Assembly (NCBI RefSeq): GCF_030412015.1
Contig: NZ_JASNRD010000030.1
Coordinates: 1-46,592, forward strand
Direction of reading: 5' to 3'
Length of the DNA: 46,592 nucleotides
Origin: Massilia sp. YIM B02763
GTDB taxonomy: Bacteria > Pseudomonadota > Gammaproteobacteria > Burkholderiales > Burkholderiaceae_D
The notes under the pieces were generated by a model. The model ran no database searches. It was not told the origin of the DNA and was given only the letters and a program-made list of their open reading frames with translations. A program made the position numbers and the translations under genes. Position 1 is the stretch's first letter. Each line of letters begins with the position of its first letter. This document shows, piece after piece, positions 33,171 through 42,111 of this stretch.

Positions 33171-36029
33171 ATGTCCAGCAATCTGAAAGTCCTGCCGCGC
33201 ACGATCGGCCAACTGGTGGCGGCGGGAGCGTTTTCCGCCACGTTCGCCGCCAGCGCGCTGGCCCAGCAGCAGCCGAGCGCCCCGCAAGCCGACGGCTCGC
33301 CGGCCAATGGCGTCCAGCGCGTCGAGATCACCGGCTCCTACATCCGCCGCGCCGACGCCGAAACCCCCAGCCCGGTGCAGGTGATCAATGCCAAGGACCT
33401 CAGGAACTCCGGCTATACCTCCGTGGGCGAAGTCCTGCAGAACATCACGGCCAACGGCGCCGGCACGCTGAGCCAGAACTTCTCGGCCGGCTTTGCGGCC
33501 GGCGGCAGCGGCATCTCGCTGCGCGGCCTGAACAACAACGCCACGCTGGTGCTGATCGACGGCCACCGCATGGCCTCCTACCCGCTGGCCGACGACGGCT
33601 CGCGCTCCTTCGTCGACATTTCCAACATCCCGTTCGAGGCGGTCGAGCGCATCGAGATCCTGAAGGACGGCGCCTCCGCCGTCTACGGTTCCGATGCAAT
33701 GGCCGGCGTCGTCAACGTGATCCTGAAGCGCAACTTCACGGGCCTGTCGCTGTCGGCCGAGAAGGGCATCGCCACCGAGGGCGGCGGCAAGACCGAGCAC
33801 TTCACGGGAACCTGGGGCAAGGGCGACCTCGATACCGATGGCCATAACGGCTACATCAGCGTCGAGTACCGCCACCAGGACCCGATCTACTACAACGACC
33901 GCCAGGGCAAGGGCATCTGGAACGAGCTGGACATGTCGCGCTTCGGCGGCAGCAACAAGGCGCTGGGCGTCGTCACGCCGCAGAACACGGCGCCGACGAC
34001 CTTGTCGCCGTACCTGCTGAACCCGAACGTGACGCGCGTCTACGGCGCCGACAACAGCGGCGCCTTCTCGTTCTTCCCGGGTACCGCCTGCGCCAGCTAC
34101 ACCCAGCTGGAGTCCGGCGGCTGCGCCTATTCCGACCCGACCAAGCAGATCCAGCCGGAAACGGAGAACGTCAACATCCTGGCCAGCTACACCCAGAAGC
34201 TGGGCGGCGACTGGCGCGCCGACGTCAAGGCCTCAATGTTCGAAAGCCGCGTCAAGATCAACCAGGGCCTGACCAGCTTCCCGTCGTCCTACGGCAGCCA
34301 GCTGGAGCTGATGTCGGGCGTGCCGCCGCACTACATCCCGAACTCCGCGATCCCGTCGATCCGCATCCCGGCCAGCTACCCGGGCAATCCGTTCGGCGTG
34401 CCGGCCATCGTGCGCGGCCCGGTCCCGGGCGCGCCCGAAAGCTACATCACCACCGCATCGCGCGCCTACCGCCTGGCCGCCGACTTCGCCGGCAGCTGGA
34501 ACGACTGGGACCTGGACTTCTCGATCGGCTACACGCGCAACAACCTGGAACGCAAGCGCTACGGCGCCCTGAACGTGCCGGCGATGAACGCGGCGCTGAA
34601 CCGCGCCGTCAACCCGTACCAGATCTACGGCACCAACACCGCCGCCGACATGGCTGCGATCTTCAAGACCCTGCGCTCGTTCGACACCTCGGAACTCGAC
34701 TACGCCGAAGCCCACGCCGGCCGCGCGCTGATGAAGCTGCCGGGCGGCGACCTGCAGGTCAGCACCGGCGTCAGCGCCTTCCACACCAAGCTGTCCGCGC
34801 CGTCCATGCCGAACGCCGACGGCATCACCAACGGCGCCTACGCCTTCGGCTCGGAGACGGTCAAGTCGGTGTACGCGGAATTCACCGCGCCGGTGCTCAA
34901 GTCCCTGGAAATCGACGGCGCCGTCCGCTATGACGACTACAGCCTGGCCGGCAGCTCGACCACGCCGAAGATCGCCTTCAAGTTCACCCCGAACGAGATG
35001 ATCGCGGTGCGCGGCACGCTGGCGAAAGGCTTCCGTGCGCCGGGCCCGGCCGAGAACGGCAATTCGGCCAGCGCCGGCGGCGTCGGCACCAATGCCGACC
35101 CGGTGCTGTGCGCCGGCGGCTACCGCCCCGACGGCCTGTATCCGGCCGGCACCGTGGTCGCGTCGTGTAACGAATCGCTGATCGGCCTGACCACCACCAA
35201 CCCGGACCTGAAGCCCGAGCATTCGGTATCGGCCACCTTCGGCGTGATCCTGGAGCCGGTGCGCGGCTGGAGCACGACGATCGACCTGTACCAGATCCGC
35301 GTGAGCGACCAGATCGTCAGCGGCCCGCGGGCCGACGTCCCGGTGCGCATCGCGCCGGCGCCGAGCGATTGCGCCGACGGCAAGGGCGGCACCGTCACCT
35401 GCACCCCGAGCATCGGCCGTATCGCCTACTACCCGCAGACCCCGATCAATGCCAACAGCACGCGCACGCGCGGCGTCGAACTCGGCACCCGCTACCGCTG
35501 GAACCTGGGCAGCTACGGCCGCCTGCGCACGGAGCTGCAGTACACCCATGCGTTCAGCTACACCATGAACATCGGCGGCGTCGAGTACCAGCTGGCCGGC
35601 GGCCACGGCCCGGCCGGCATCGGCGCCGACACGGCGAACCCGAAGGACCGCGCCCAGTTCGACCTGGGCTGGGAACGCGGTCCGTTCGAGGCGGTGACCA
35701 CGCTGCACTGGATGAAGGGCTACGACCTGACCGACCCGACCAGCGGCCAGACCACCTGCGAGGAGGGCGCGGCGATGAACGGCGTCTTCCCGAACGGGAA
35801 CGTGCCGTCGAACTTCTGCCGCGTCGGTTCCTTCATGCAGGCCGACCTGACGCTGAACTACAAGCTGTCCAAGGAGTGGACGCTGCACGGCTCGGTGCGC
35901 AATATGTTCAACCGCCAGCCGCCGGCCGACGTCAGCACCTACGGCAGCGGCTATCCGTACAACCTGTCGCTGCACTCGGCGGGCGCCGTCGGCCGCTTCG
36001 TGAACATCGGCGCGGTGTACCGGTTCTGA
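33171..36029 (+). CDS. TonB-dependent outer-membrane receptor
   Basis: The 952-residue protein starts with a typical signal peptide (MSSNLKVLPRTIGQLVAAGA ... SALAQQQ). The plug domain follows with VEITGSYIRRADAETPSPVQ, TSVGEVLQN and the ISLRGLNNNATLVLIDGHRMA segment, then a beta-barrel rich in aromatic strands and ending in GAVYRF, a typical outer-membrane C-terminal Phe. The barrel should import a substrate larger than porins allow, using TonB. Ligand is unknown; the divergent M1 aminopeptidase suggests peptides or a peptide-like compound. The ATG at 33171 follows CAAGGAGAGAGC. Confidence 0.93.
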   Translation: MSSNLKVLPRTIGQLVAAGAFSATFAASALAQQQPSAPQADGSPANGVQRVEITGSYIRRADAETPSPVQVINAKDLRNSGYTSVGEVLQNITANGAGTLSQNFSAGFAAGGSGISLRGLNNNATLVLIDGHRMASYPLADDGSRSFVDISNIPFEAVERIEILKDGASAVYGSDAMAGVVNVILKRNFTGLSLSAEKGIATEGGGKTEHFTGTWGKGDLDTDGHNGYISVEYRHQDPIYYNDRQGKGIWNELDMSRFGGSNKALGVVTPQNTAPTTLSPYLLNPNVTRVYGADNSGAFSFFPGTACASYTQLESGGCAYSDPTKQIQPETENVNILASYTQKLGGDWRADVKASMFESRVKINQGLTSFPSSYGSQLELMSGVPPHYIPNSAIPSIRIPASYPGNPFGVPAIVRGPVPGAPESYITTASRAYRLAADFAGSWNDWDLDFSIGYTRNNLERKRYGALNVPAMNAALNRAVNPYQIYGTNTAADMAAIFKTLRSFDTSELDYAEAHAGRALMKLPGGDLQVSTGVSAFHTKLSAPSMPNADGITNGAYAFGSETVKSVYAEFTAPVLKSLEIDGAVRYDDYSLAGSSTTPKIAFKFTPNEMIAVRGTLAKGFRAPGPAENGNSASAGGVGTNADPVLCAGGYRPDGLYPAGTVVASCNESLIGLTTTNPDLKPEHSVSATFGVILEPVRGWSTTIDLYQIRVSDQIVSGPRADVPVRIAPAPSDCADGKGGTVTCTPSIGRIAYYPQTPINANSTRTRGVELGTRYRWNLGSYGRLRTELQYTHAFSYTMNIGGVEYQLAGGHGPAGIGADTANPKDRAQFDLGWERGPFEAVTTLHWMKGYDLTDPTSGQTTCEEGAAMNGVFPNGNVPSNFCRVGSFMQADLTLNYKLSKEWTLHGSVRNMFNRQPPADVSTYGSGYPYNLSLHSAGAVGRFVNIGAVYRF

Positions 36030-36045
36030 TTCCTGGGGAGGAACG

Positions 36046-36068
36046 CCGGCGCGCGACACGCGCGCCGG
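36046..36068 (+). terminator. First stem after the TonB receptor
   Basis: CCGGCGCGCG-ACA-CGCGCGCCGG is a perfect 10-base stem 17 bases after the receptor stop. It precedes the intrinsic terminator at 36075-36102 and may strengthen it. Confidence 0.65.
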
Positions 36069-36074
36069 TGCAAG

Positions 36075-36102
36075 GCGGCCGCCACGAGCGGCCGCTTTTT
36101 TT
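36075..36102 (+). terminator. Intrinsic terminator of the TonB receptor
   Basis: GCGGCCGC-CACGA-GCGGCCGC followed by seven T residues (36096-36102) is a classical rho-independent terminator. Confidence 0.9.
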
Positions 36103-36142
36103 GGACACCGCAGCCATGCAGTCGTCGGCTGCCGAAAACAAC

Positions 36143-36247
36143 GTCGCCCCTGCGCAGGCAGGGGCCCAATTTGCGCGCGTTACGACAACGCATGCAGAAA
36201 TTGGGGTGATAGTGCCGGGGGCACCATCACGCCTTCGCAGGGGCGAC
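36143..36247. repeat. Family A dispersed palindrome with internal insert
   Basis: The left arm (36143-36170) is identical to the arm at 12608-12635. The right arm begins ATTGGG at about 36200 and ends CGCAGGGGCGAC at 36247, but carries a GGTGATAGTGCCGGGGGCAC-type insertion with its own GTGCC/GGCAC stem. It lies between the receptor terminator and the argH 3' end. Confidence 0.8.
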
Positions 36248-36289
36248 GGTTTTTAGCGCAGTGGCCCTTTTGCCGGCTGCTGGCGGTCC

Positions 36290-37687
36290 TTACTCGGCCA
36301 ACTGCGCCCGAACGCGCTCGATCGCCTTGCGCACCTGGTTCGGCGCCGTGCCGCCCACGTGGTCGCGCGCGGCCACCGAGCCTTCCAGCGTCAGCACGGC
36401 GAACACGTCCTGCTCGATCAGCGGCGAGAACTCGCGCAGGCGCTCCAGCGCCATCTCGGACAGGTCGCAGCCGGCGTCGTCGCAGGCGCGCACGGCGTGG
36501 GCCACGGCTTCGTGGGCGTCGCGGAAGGGCAGGCCCTTCTTGACCAGGTAGTCGGCCAGGTCGGTCGCGGTGGCATAGCCCTGCAGCGCGGCGGCGCGCA
36601 TGTTCTCGGCCTTGACCGTGATGCCGGCCGCCATGTCGGTAAAGATGCGCAGCGTGTCCAGCACCGTGTCGACGGTGTCGAACAGCGGTTCCTTGTCTTC
36701 CTGGTTGTCCTTGTTGTAGGCCAGCGGCTGGCCCTTCATCAGGGTCAGGAGGCCCATCAGGTGGCCGTAGACGCGGCCGGTCTTGCCGCGCGCCAGTTCC
36801 GGCACGTCCGGGTTCTTCTTCTGCGGCATGATCGACGAGCCGGTGCAGAAGCGGTCGGCGATATCGATGAAGCCGACGCGCGGGCTCATCCAGGTCACCA
36901 GCTCTTCCGACATGCGCGAGATGTGCATCATCAAGACCGACGCGGCCGCCGTGAACTCGATCGCGAAGTCGCGGTCGGACACGGCGTCCAGCGAGTTGTG
37001 GCTGACGTCCTCGAAGCCCAGGGTCTTCGCCACGCGCAGGCGGTCGATGGGGAAGGTGGTGCCCGCCAGGGCGGCGGCGCCCAGCGGCAGGCGGTTCACG
37101 CGGCGGCGCGTATCCGCCATGCGTTCGGCATCGCGGCCGAACATTTCCACATAGGCCAGCAGGTGGTGGCCGAAGGTCACCGGCTGCGCCACCTGCAGGT
37201 GCGTAAAGCCCGGCATGATGGTGTCGGCGTGCTGCTCCGCCAAATCGGTCAGGGCGCCGCGCAATCCCTTCAGCAGGGCCAGGATGTCGTCGATGGCGGC
37301 GCGCATGTACAGGCGGATGTCGGTCGCCACCTGGTCGTTGCGCGAACGGCCCGTGTGCAGCCGCTTGCCGGCGTCGCCGACCAGTTCCGTCAGGCGCTTC
37401 TCGATGTTCAGGTGCACGTCCTCGAGGTCCAGCAGCCACTCGAACTGGCCGGCCTCGATCTCGCTGCGGATCTGCGCCATGCCGCGCTCGATGTCGGCGC
37501 GGTCCTGGGCGCTGATGATGCCTTGCGCGGCTAGCATCTCGGCGTGCGCGAGCGAACCCTGGATGTCGAACAGGGCCAGGCGCTTGTCGAAGAAGACCGA
37601 GGCGGTGTAGCGCTTGACGAGGTCGGAGACGGGTTCGGAGAAGCGGGCCGACCAGGCTTCCGATTTTTTGGACAGTTGTGCAGTCAT
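36290..37687 (-). CDS. argH: Argininosuccinate lyase
   Basis: The 465-residue protein is argininosuccinate lyase, the last step of arginine synthesis, splitting argininosuccinate to arginine and fumarate. The fumarase/aspartase-superfamily signature GSSIMPQKKNPD is present in FCTGSSIMPQKKNPDVPEL, with conserved HTGRSRNDQVATD and TIMPGFTHLQVAQP segments. Size is normal. The start at 37687 is the first in-frame ATG with a plausible upstream site. It is divergent from the secreted NTF2-like gene. No other arginine genes are in the window. Cytosolic tetramer. Confidence 0.97.
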   Translation of the reverse strand: MTAQLSKKSEAWSARFSEPVSDLVKRYTASVFFDKRLALFDIQGSLAHAEMLAAQGIISAQDRADIERGMAQIRSEIEAGQFEWLLDLEDVHLNIEKRLTELVGDAGKRLHTGRSRNDQVATDIRLYMRAAIDDILALLKGLRGALTDLAEQHADTIMPGFTHLQVAQPVTFGHHLLAYVEMFGRDAERMADTRRRVNRLPLGAAALAGTTFPIDRLRVAKTLGFEDVSHNSLDAVSDRDFAIEFTAAASVLMMHISRMSEELVTWMSPRVGFIDIADRFCTGSSIMPQKKNPDVPELARGKTGRVYGHLMGLLTLMKGQPLAYNKDNQEDKEPLFDTVDTVLDTLRIFTDMAAGITVKAENMRAAALQGYATATDLADYLVKKGLPFRDAHEAVAHAVRACDDAGCDLSEMALERLREFSPLIEQDVFAVLTLEGSVAARDHVGGTAPNQVRKAIERVRAQLAE

Positions 37688-37789
37688 GATGGAAGGGTGA
37701 TGAGGATTGCGTGGAACTTTTGATTATAAACTGTGCAGGCGCCGTGCCGGCCATCGACGGTGCTGACTTTCCGCGCAAAATCCCCGATG

Positions 37790-37808
37790 ATATGGCGTCA
37801 TACCATAT
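37790..37808. promoter_or_regulatory. Inverted repeat upstream of the secreted NTF2-like gene
   Basis: ATATGG (37790-37795) and CCATAT (37803-37808) are perfect 6-base arms around CGTCATA, between argH and the gene at 37825. It may be an operator or a short stem close to the ribosome binding site AAGGGG at about 37813. Confidence 0.4.
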
Positions 37809-37824
37809 TGATAAGGGGATCGGC

Positions 37825-38415
37825 ATGAAGCGTGCAGGAAGAATGGGAGCGGCCGTGCTGGCCATGGCTGCCTGGACCGCGGCGTCCGGCGCATGGGCAC
37901 AGGCGGCGGGTGCGGCCCTTGCTGCGGCACCGGCCGCGGCACCTGCACCGGCAGCGGCCCGCGCCGCCGACGTCGACACGGTCGACGGCATCGTCGCCGC
38001 CCTGTACGACGTGATCTCGGGCAGCGCCGGCCAGCCGCGCGACTGGGACCGCATGCGCGGGCTGTTCGCGCCCGAAGGCCGGCTGCAGATCGTGGCGCCC
38101 CGTCCGGACGGCAGCGTGGCGCTGCGCACCATGAGCGTCGAGGACTATATTATCGCGCGCAACGCGAAGGCCTTCGCGACGACGGGCTTCTTCGAACGCG
38201 AGGCGGCGCGCACGGCCGAGACCTTCGGCCAGGTCGCCCACGTGTTCAGCACCTACGAATCGCGCCATGCGAAGGACGATGCGAAACCGTTCCAGCGCGG
38301 CATCAACAGCATCCAGCTGGTCAACGACGGCAAGCGCTGGTGGATCGTGAACCTGGTCTGGCGCGCCGAGGATGCCGGCCTGCCCCTGCCGGAGCGCTAC
38401 CTGCCGAAACGCTGA
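37825..38415 (+). CDS. Exported NTF2/SnoaL-like protein
   Basis: The 196-residue protein has a signal peptide (about 1-25, ending ASGAWAQA) and a long Ala/Pro linker (about 26-48). The remaining part is NTF2-like: LYDVISGSAGQPRDWDRMRGLFAPEGRLQIV, then EDYIIARNAKAFATTGFFEREA and a C-terminal RWWIVNLVWRAED. Such folds are SnoaL/DUF4440-type and can be enzymes or binding proteins; here nothing shows a catalytic site. The ATG at 37825 is chosen because GGGG lies upstream and it starts the signal peptide. Export to the periplasm is the inference. Confidence 0.75.
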   Translation: MKRAGRMGAAVLAMAAWTAASGAWAQAAGAALAAAPAAAPAPAAARAADVDTVDGIVAALYDVISGSAGQPRDWDRMRGLFAPEGRLQIVAPRPDGSVALRTMSVEDYIIARNAKAFATTGFFEREAARTAETFGQVAHVFSTYESRHAKDDAKPFQRGINSIQLVNDGKRWWIVNLVWRAEDAGLPLPERYLPKR

Positions 38416-38521
38416 GCAGCTTGGCGGACGATGGGCGCGCACGATTGGCGCAATCGGCCGCCCGCTCTCGAACGGCGCTAGAATTGGTTTTTTTACCAGA
38501 TTTGACGATGCTAGCGTTCCA

Positions 38522-38965
38522 ATGATCTCGACTACCAACGACTCCAGCTTTCAAGTCAGTACCGACCGTACGCGTCTCGACGTGCCGATGATCTACCGTT
38601 TCCTGAGCGAGAATTCGACCTGGGCCGTGGGCATTTCGCGGACCACGGTCGAGCGCTCGATCGAGAACTCGCTGTGTTTCGGCGGCTATCTCGACGGCCG
38701 CCAGGTCGCTTTCGCGCGTGTCGTGACGGACTACGCCACCTTCGCCAACCTGGCCGACGTCTTCGTGGTGCCGGAGTACCGCGGCCGTGGTTATGCCAAG
38801 CAACTCATCCGGGTCGTCATGGAACACCCGAGCCTGCAGGGGATCCGCCGCTTCACCCTGTTCACCAGCGACTCGCACAGCCTGTACGCGCGCTTCGGCT
38901 TCGCTCCACCGCAGCAGCCGGACAGCGTCATGGAGCGCTATTCGCCGAACATCTATCTGTCGTAA
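38522..38965 (+). CDS. GNAT-family N-acetyltransferase
   Basis: The 147-residue protein has the GNAT acetyl-CoA-binding motif A in VFVVPEYRGRGYAKQLIRVVMEH (V/I-x-x-x-x-R/Q-G-x-G/A at about 82-90), followed by RFTLFTSDSHSLYARFGF and a C-terminal segment. Its N-terminal part contains STWAVGISRTTVERSIENSLCF. It should transfer an acetyl group from acetyl-CoA to an unknown amine in the cytosol. The ATG at 38522 lacks a clear Shine-Dalgarno; in-frame codons upstream run back through the preceding gene, so this is the natural start. Confidence 0.88.
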   Translation: MISTTNDSSFQVSTDRTRLDVPMIYRFLSENSTWAVGISRTTVERSIENSLCFGGYLDGRQVAFARVVTDYATFANLADVFVVPEYRGRGYAKQLIRVVMEHPSLQGIRRFTLFTSDSHSLYARFGFAPPQQPDSVMERYSPNIYLS

Positions 38966-39038
38966 GGGACGCAAAACCGCATTGTTCCTCTACAATCAAG
39001 CTGTCGTAATCTGATTTGATTTGTTGAAAAGAGGATCA

Positions 39039-40256
39039 ATGTTGCGCTCCATGGTTAGATTCATCCTGGCCGTGCTGCTGGTGGCCGGCATGCCCTGGTG
39101 CGCCGCGGCCGACGCGCCGCCTCCCAAGGGTTCGCTGGTCATCATCGGCGGCAATCTGCGTCCCGCCAATGCGCCCGTGTGGGAACGCATCATCCAGCTC
39201 GCCGGCGGCAAGGGCGCCCGCATCGCCGTGTTCGCGTCCGCGTCCGGCTATCCCGAGCGCTTCGGCAAGAGCCTGGTCGAACGCCTGAACGCCTATGGCG
39301 CGCGGGCTTTCTTCGTGCCCGTCGCCATGCACCTGGCCGGCAGCAACTACAAGACGGCCGCCGACGACGCCGGCCTGGCCGAGGCCGTGCGCAACGCCGG
39401 CGGCGCCTTCTTCGCCGGCGGCGACCAGATGCGCATCGTGCGCGCGCTGCGCCACGAGGACGGCAGCAATACCAAGGTGCTCGACGCCGTCTGGGACATG
39501 TACCGGCGCGGCGGCGTCGTGGCCGGCTCCAGCGCCGGCGCCGCCATCATGAGCACGACCATGTTCGGCAGCCCGCGCACCGTGCTGTCCACGCTCAAGT
39601 TGAACATGACCGACGGCAAGGAAATCGCGGAAGGCCTGGGCTTCGTCGGCGACGACGTGTTCATCGACCAGCACCTGCTGGTACGCGGCCGCTTCGCGCG
39701 CATGCTGCCCGCCATGCTCAAGAAGGGCTACAAGCTGGGGCTGGGCATCGACGAGGACACGGCCATGGTCGTCGGGCCGAACCGCGATGTCGAAGTGATC
39801 GGCTACAAGGGCGCGCTGGTACTCGACCTGGCCAAGGCCACGTCGCACGACGGCGCCTTCAACGTCAGCAACGTGCGCGTGAGCTACCTCGACAACGGCG
39901 ACCGCTTCAACATCGCCACTCACGAATTCACGCCCACCGAGGACAAGGCCGATAACCGCCTCGACCCGTCGCGCCCCTATTACCGCGAACCGCTGTTCTC
40001 GGCCGACATCCTGGGCAACAGCACGGTGGTCGACCTGATGAGCAAGCTGATCGACAGCGACCAGCCGGAAGCCATCGGCATCACGCTGGGCAGCCCGAAC
40101 GGCATCCAGCCCGACCTCGGCTTCGAGTTCCGCTTTACGCGCACGGACGACAGCGTGGGCTACCAGTCGGGCTCGGGCGAGTCCTACTCGATCTACAACG
40201 TGCGGCTCGACATCCGGCCGATCCTGATACGGCGGCCCTTGTACCAATATAAATAG
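39039..40256 (+). CDS. Secreted cyanophycinase (peptidase S51)
   Basis: The 405-residue protein has an N-terminal signal peptide (about 1-25, with FILAVLLVAGMPWCAAADA) and a peptidase S51 domain. Family landmarks are GSLVIIGGNLRP (about 31-42), FFAGGDQ (about 124-130), and VVAGSSAGAAIMS with catalytic S165. Cyanophycinase hydrolyses cyanophycin (poly-Asp with Arg side chains) to beta-Asp-Arg dipeptides; the exported form degrades extracellular polymer. GGACACG... no cyanophycin synthetase is in the window. GAAAAGAGGATC precedes the ATG. A Cys at position 21 in the signal region is not a clear lipobox. Confidence 0.9.
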   Translation: MLRSMVRFILAVLLVAGMPWCAAADAPPPKGSLVIIGGNLRPANAPVWERIIQLAGGKGARIAVFASASGYPERFGKSLVERLNAYGARAFFVPVAMHLAGSNYKTAADDAGLAEAVRNAGGAFFAGGDQMRIVRALRHEDGSNTKVLDAVWDMYRRGGVVAGSSAGAAIMSTTMFGSPRTVLSTLKLNMTDGKEIAEGLGFVGDDVFIDQHLLVRGRFARMLPAMLKKGYKLGLGIDEDTAMVVGPNRDVEVIGYKGALVLDLAKATSHDGAFNVSNVRVSYLDNGDRFNIATHEFTPTEDKADNRLDPSRPYYREPLFSADILGNSTVVDLMSKLIDSDQPEAIGITLGSPNGIQPDLGFEFRFTRTDDSVGYQSGSGESYSIYNVRLDIRPILIRRPLYQYK

Positions 40257-40334
40257 CTGGAAAAAATGTCAATTGCATGAAGGACACAGTTCGGATAGAT
40301 TGTCATGTGTTCATTATCTGAGCCGAGTCCTGTC

Positions 40335-41006
40335 ATGCATGCCGAAGTGCCGAAGTCCAGTACCTGGAAAGAGTTCAGCAGCGAGTACCTGATGATCGTC
40401 ATCAGTATCCTGACGGCGCTGGCGCTCGAGCATGCCGTGCAGACGCTGCACCACCGCCACCTGGCGCACGAGGCGGCCGAGCGGATGGATGCAGAGCTGC
40501 GTGCCAATGTGACGGAAGTCGGGAAGGTGCTGGCGCATAACGAGCAACGCCTCGACGAACTGGAAACGATGCGCACCGCGTTGCGCGCAGGCATCCGCAA
40601 GGGCATGACCGACGCCGAACTGATGCAGCGCCTCGAACACGAATGGCGCAGCGCCCTCGACCTGAGCCTCCAGTCGCCCACGCTGCACCGCGAAGCCTGG
40701 GAGGCGGCCGTGGCCAACCAGGCGGTGACCTGGATGCCGCGCGCGCAGCTGGAGCGCTATGCCACCGTCTATGGCGCGATGCGCGACCAGATCGCGCTGT
40801 TCAACGGCGGCATGATCAGCTTCATGGACGGGCCGCGCCTGCGCGATGCGATGAGCAATATCGAGATGGGCGAAGCGCATCCGCAGGATATCTACCGCAC
40901 GGCGAGCCAGATGGCGGCGACCTACAGTGCCTTCGACGGCAACCTCAAGTCGCTCAAGCGCCAACTCGAACAGGCCACGGGCGGGCAGGGCGATAGCGGC
41001 CATTGA
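40335..41006 (+). CDS. Membrane-anchored hypothetical protein
   Basis: The 223-residue protein begins with a short hydrophilic stretch then a single hydrophobic helix (YLMIVISILTALALEHAVQTL), followed by a long helical, charged cytoplasmic or periplasmic part (RMDAELRANVTEVGKVLAHNEQRLDEL ...). It resembles many unnamed inner-membrane proteins with a coiled-coil tail; I recognise no family. A start 30 bases upstream (40305) is possible; neither start has a clear ribosome site. It follows the cyanophycinase gene by 78 bases and precedes a convergent regulator gene. Confidence 0.65.
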   Translation: MHAEVPKSSTWKEFSSEYLMIVISILTALALEHAVQTLHHRHLAHEAAERMDAELRANVTEVGKVLAHNEQRLDELETMRTALRAGIRKGMTDAELMQRLEHEWRSALDLSLQSPTLHREAWEAAVANQAVTWMPRAQLERYATVYGAMRDQIALFNGGMISFMDGPRLRDAMSNIEMGEAHPQDIYRTASQMAATYSAFDGNLKSLKRQLEQATGGQGDSGH

Positions 41007-41060
41007 GCGAGCCGCGGCGCCTCATGTAGGCACCTCGTGCAGACCGCTCATGCGGATGCC

Positions 41061-42023
41061 TCATGCACCCGATTTCGCGGCGGCGCGCCGGCGGTAGCGC
41101 GCCGGCGGCATCAAGCCCTGCAGGCGGAAGTGGCGGCGCATGGACGCCTCCGATCCGAGTCCCGCCAGGTCGGCGATCGCATCGATGTCCAGCGCCTGCC
41201 GCGTTTCCAGCAGTTGCCGGGCCAGCGCCACGCGTTCGCGCGTGAGCCAGGCGAGCGGCGGCAGCCCCGTCGCGTCCTTGAAGCGGCGCTGGAAGGTGCG
41301 CGTGCCCATGCGCGCCTGCTGCGCCATCGATGCCACCGTGTGCCCCAGCCGGATGTTTTCGCGCACCGCGTCCATCAGGCGGGCGATGGCGTTCCCGTCC
41401 TCGGCCGGCAGCGGGCGGGCGACCAGCTGGGCCTGGTCGCCGTCGCGGTGCGCCGGGATCACGAGGCGCTGCGCCACCCGGTTGGCGACCTCGGCACCGA
41501 AATCGCTGCGCACCAGATGCAGCAGCATGTCCAGGCCGGCGGCCGAGCCGGCAGAAGTCACGATGCGCCCGTCGGCCACGTACAGCGCCTGCGGATCGAT
41601 CGTCACGGCGGGAAAGGCGCTGCGCAATTGGTCCAGGTAGCGCCAGTGCGTCGTCGCCCGGCGGCCGTCGAGCAGGCCGGCGTGAGCCAGCACGAAGGCG
41701 CCCGAACAGATCGTGCAGAGGCGGGCGCCGCGCGCGTAGGCCGTTTGCAGCGCCTCCACCAGCGCCGGCGGTGGCGCGGCGGCGACGTCGCGCCATCCGG
41801 GAATCACGACCGTGTCGGCGGCGGCGAGCGCCGCAAGGCTGTAGGGTGCTTGGACCGTTAGCCCGCCCATCGCCCGCAATGGTCCCGGTTCGGCCGCGCA
41901 GACGGCATGGGTGTACCAGTCCACGCCCAGTTCGGGGCGCTCGAGGGCGAACAATTCGACGGCGCAGCCGAATTCGAAGGTGCACAGGCCGTCGTTGGCC
42001 AGGATGGCGACGTGGTGGGGCAT
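41061..42023 (-). CDS. ftrA: FtrA/GlxA-type AraC-family regulator
   Basis: The 320-residue protein combines an N-terminal DJ-1/PfpI-like domain (about 1-180; LCTICSGAFVLAHAGLLDG carries the family Cys-containing nucleophile elbow) with a C-terminal AraC-type DNA-binding region (about 215-315; VASMAQQARMGTRTFQRRFKDATGLPPLAWL and IADLAGLGSEASMRRHFR). FtrA is named from its similarity to GlxA-type regulators. It is divergent from a rhodanese gene, a known partner layout in proteobacteria, so it probably controls that gene. No inducer can be seen. Confidence 0.88.
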   Translation of the reverse strand: MPHHVAILANDGLCTFEFGCAVELFALERPELGVDWYTHAVCAAEPGPLRAMGGLTVQAPYSLAALAAADTVVIPGWRDVAAAPPPALVEALQTAYARGARLCTICSGAFVLAHAGLLDGRRATTHWRYLDQLRSAFPAVTIDPQALYVADGRIVTSAGSAAGLDMLLHLVRSDFGAEVANRVAQRLVIPAHRDGDQAQLVARPLPAEDGNAIARLMDAVRENIRLGHTVASMAQQARMGTRTFQRRFKDATGLPPLAWLTRERVALARQLLETRQALDIDAIADLAGLGSEASMRRHFRLQGLMPPARYRRRAAAKSGA

Positions 42024-42111
42024 GGCGGGATGTTAGCAATTTCTGTCGCGCAAGGCACTGCCGGGCCGGCGGCGCCGCTGCCACACTGGGGTCTTTCGAC
42101 AGGAGGACATC

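Noticed and set aside
34233..36059. 608-codon open frame on the minus strand opposite the TonB receptor
   Set aside because: Overlaps a complete receptor with signal peptide and terminal Phe; the antisense product has no recognisable features.
43..36247. Family A elements as a CRISPR array
   Set aside because: Copies are scattered over 36 kb, palindromic, and not regularly spaced.
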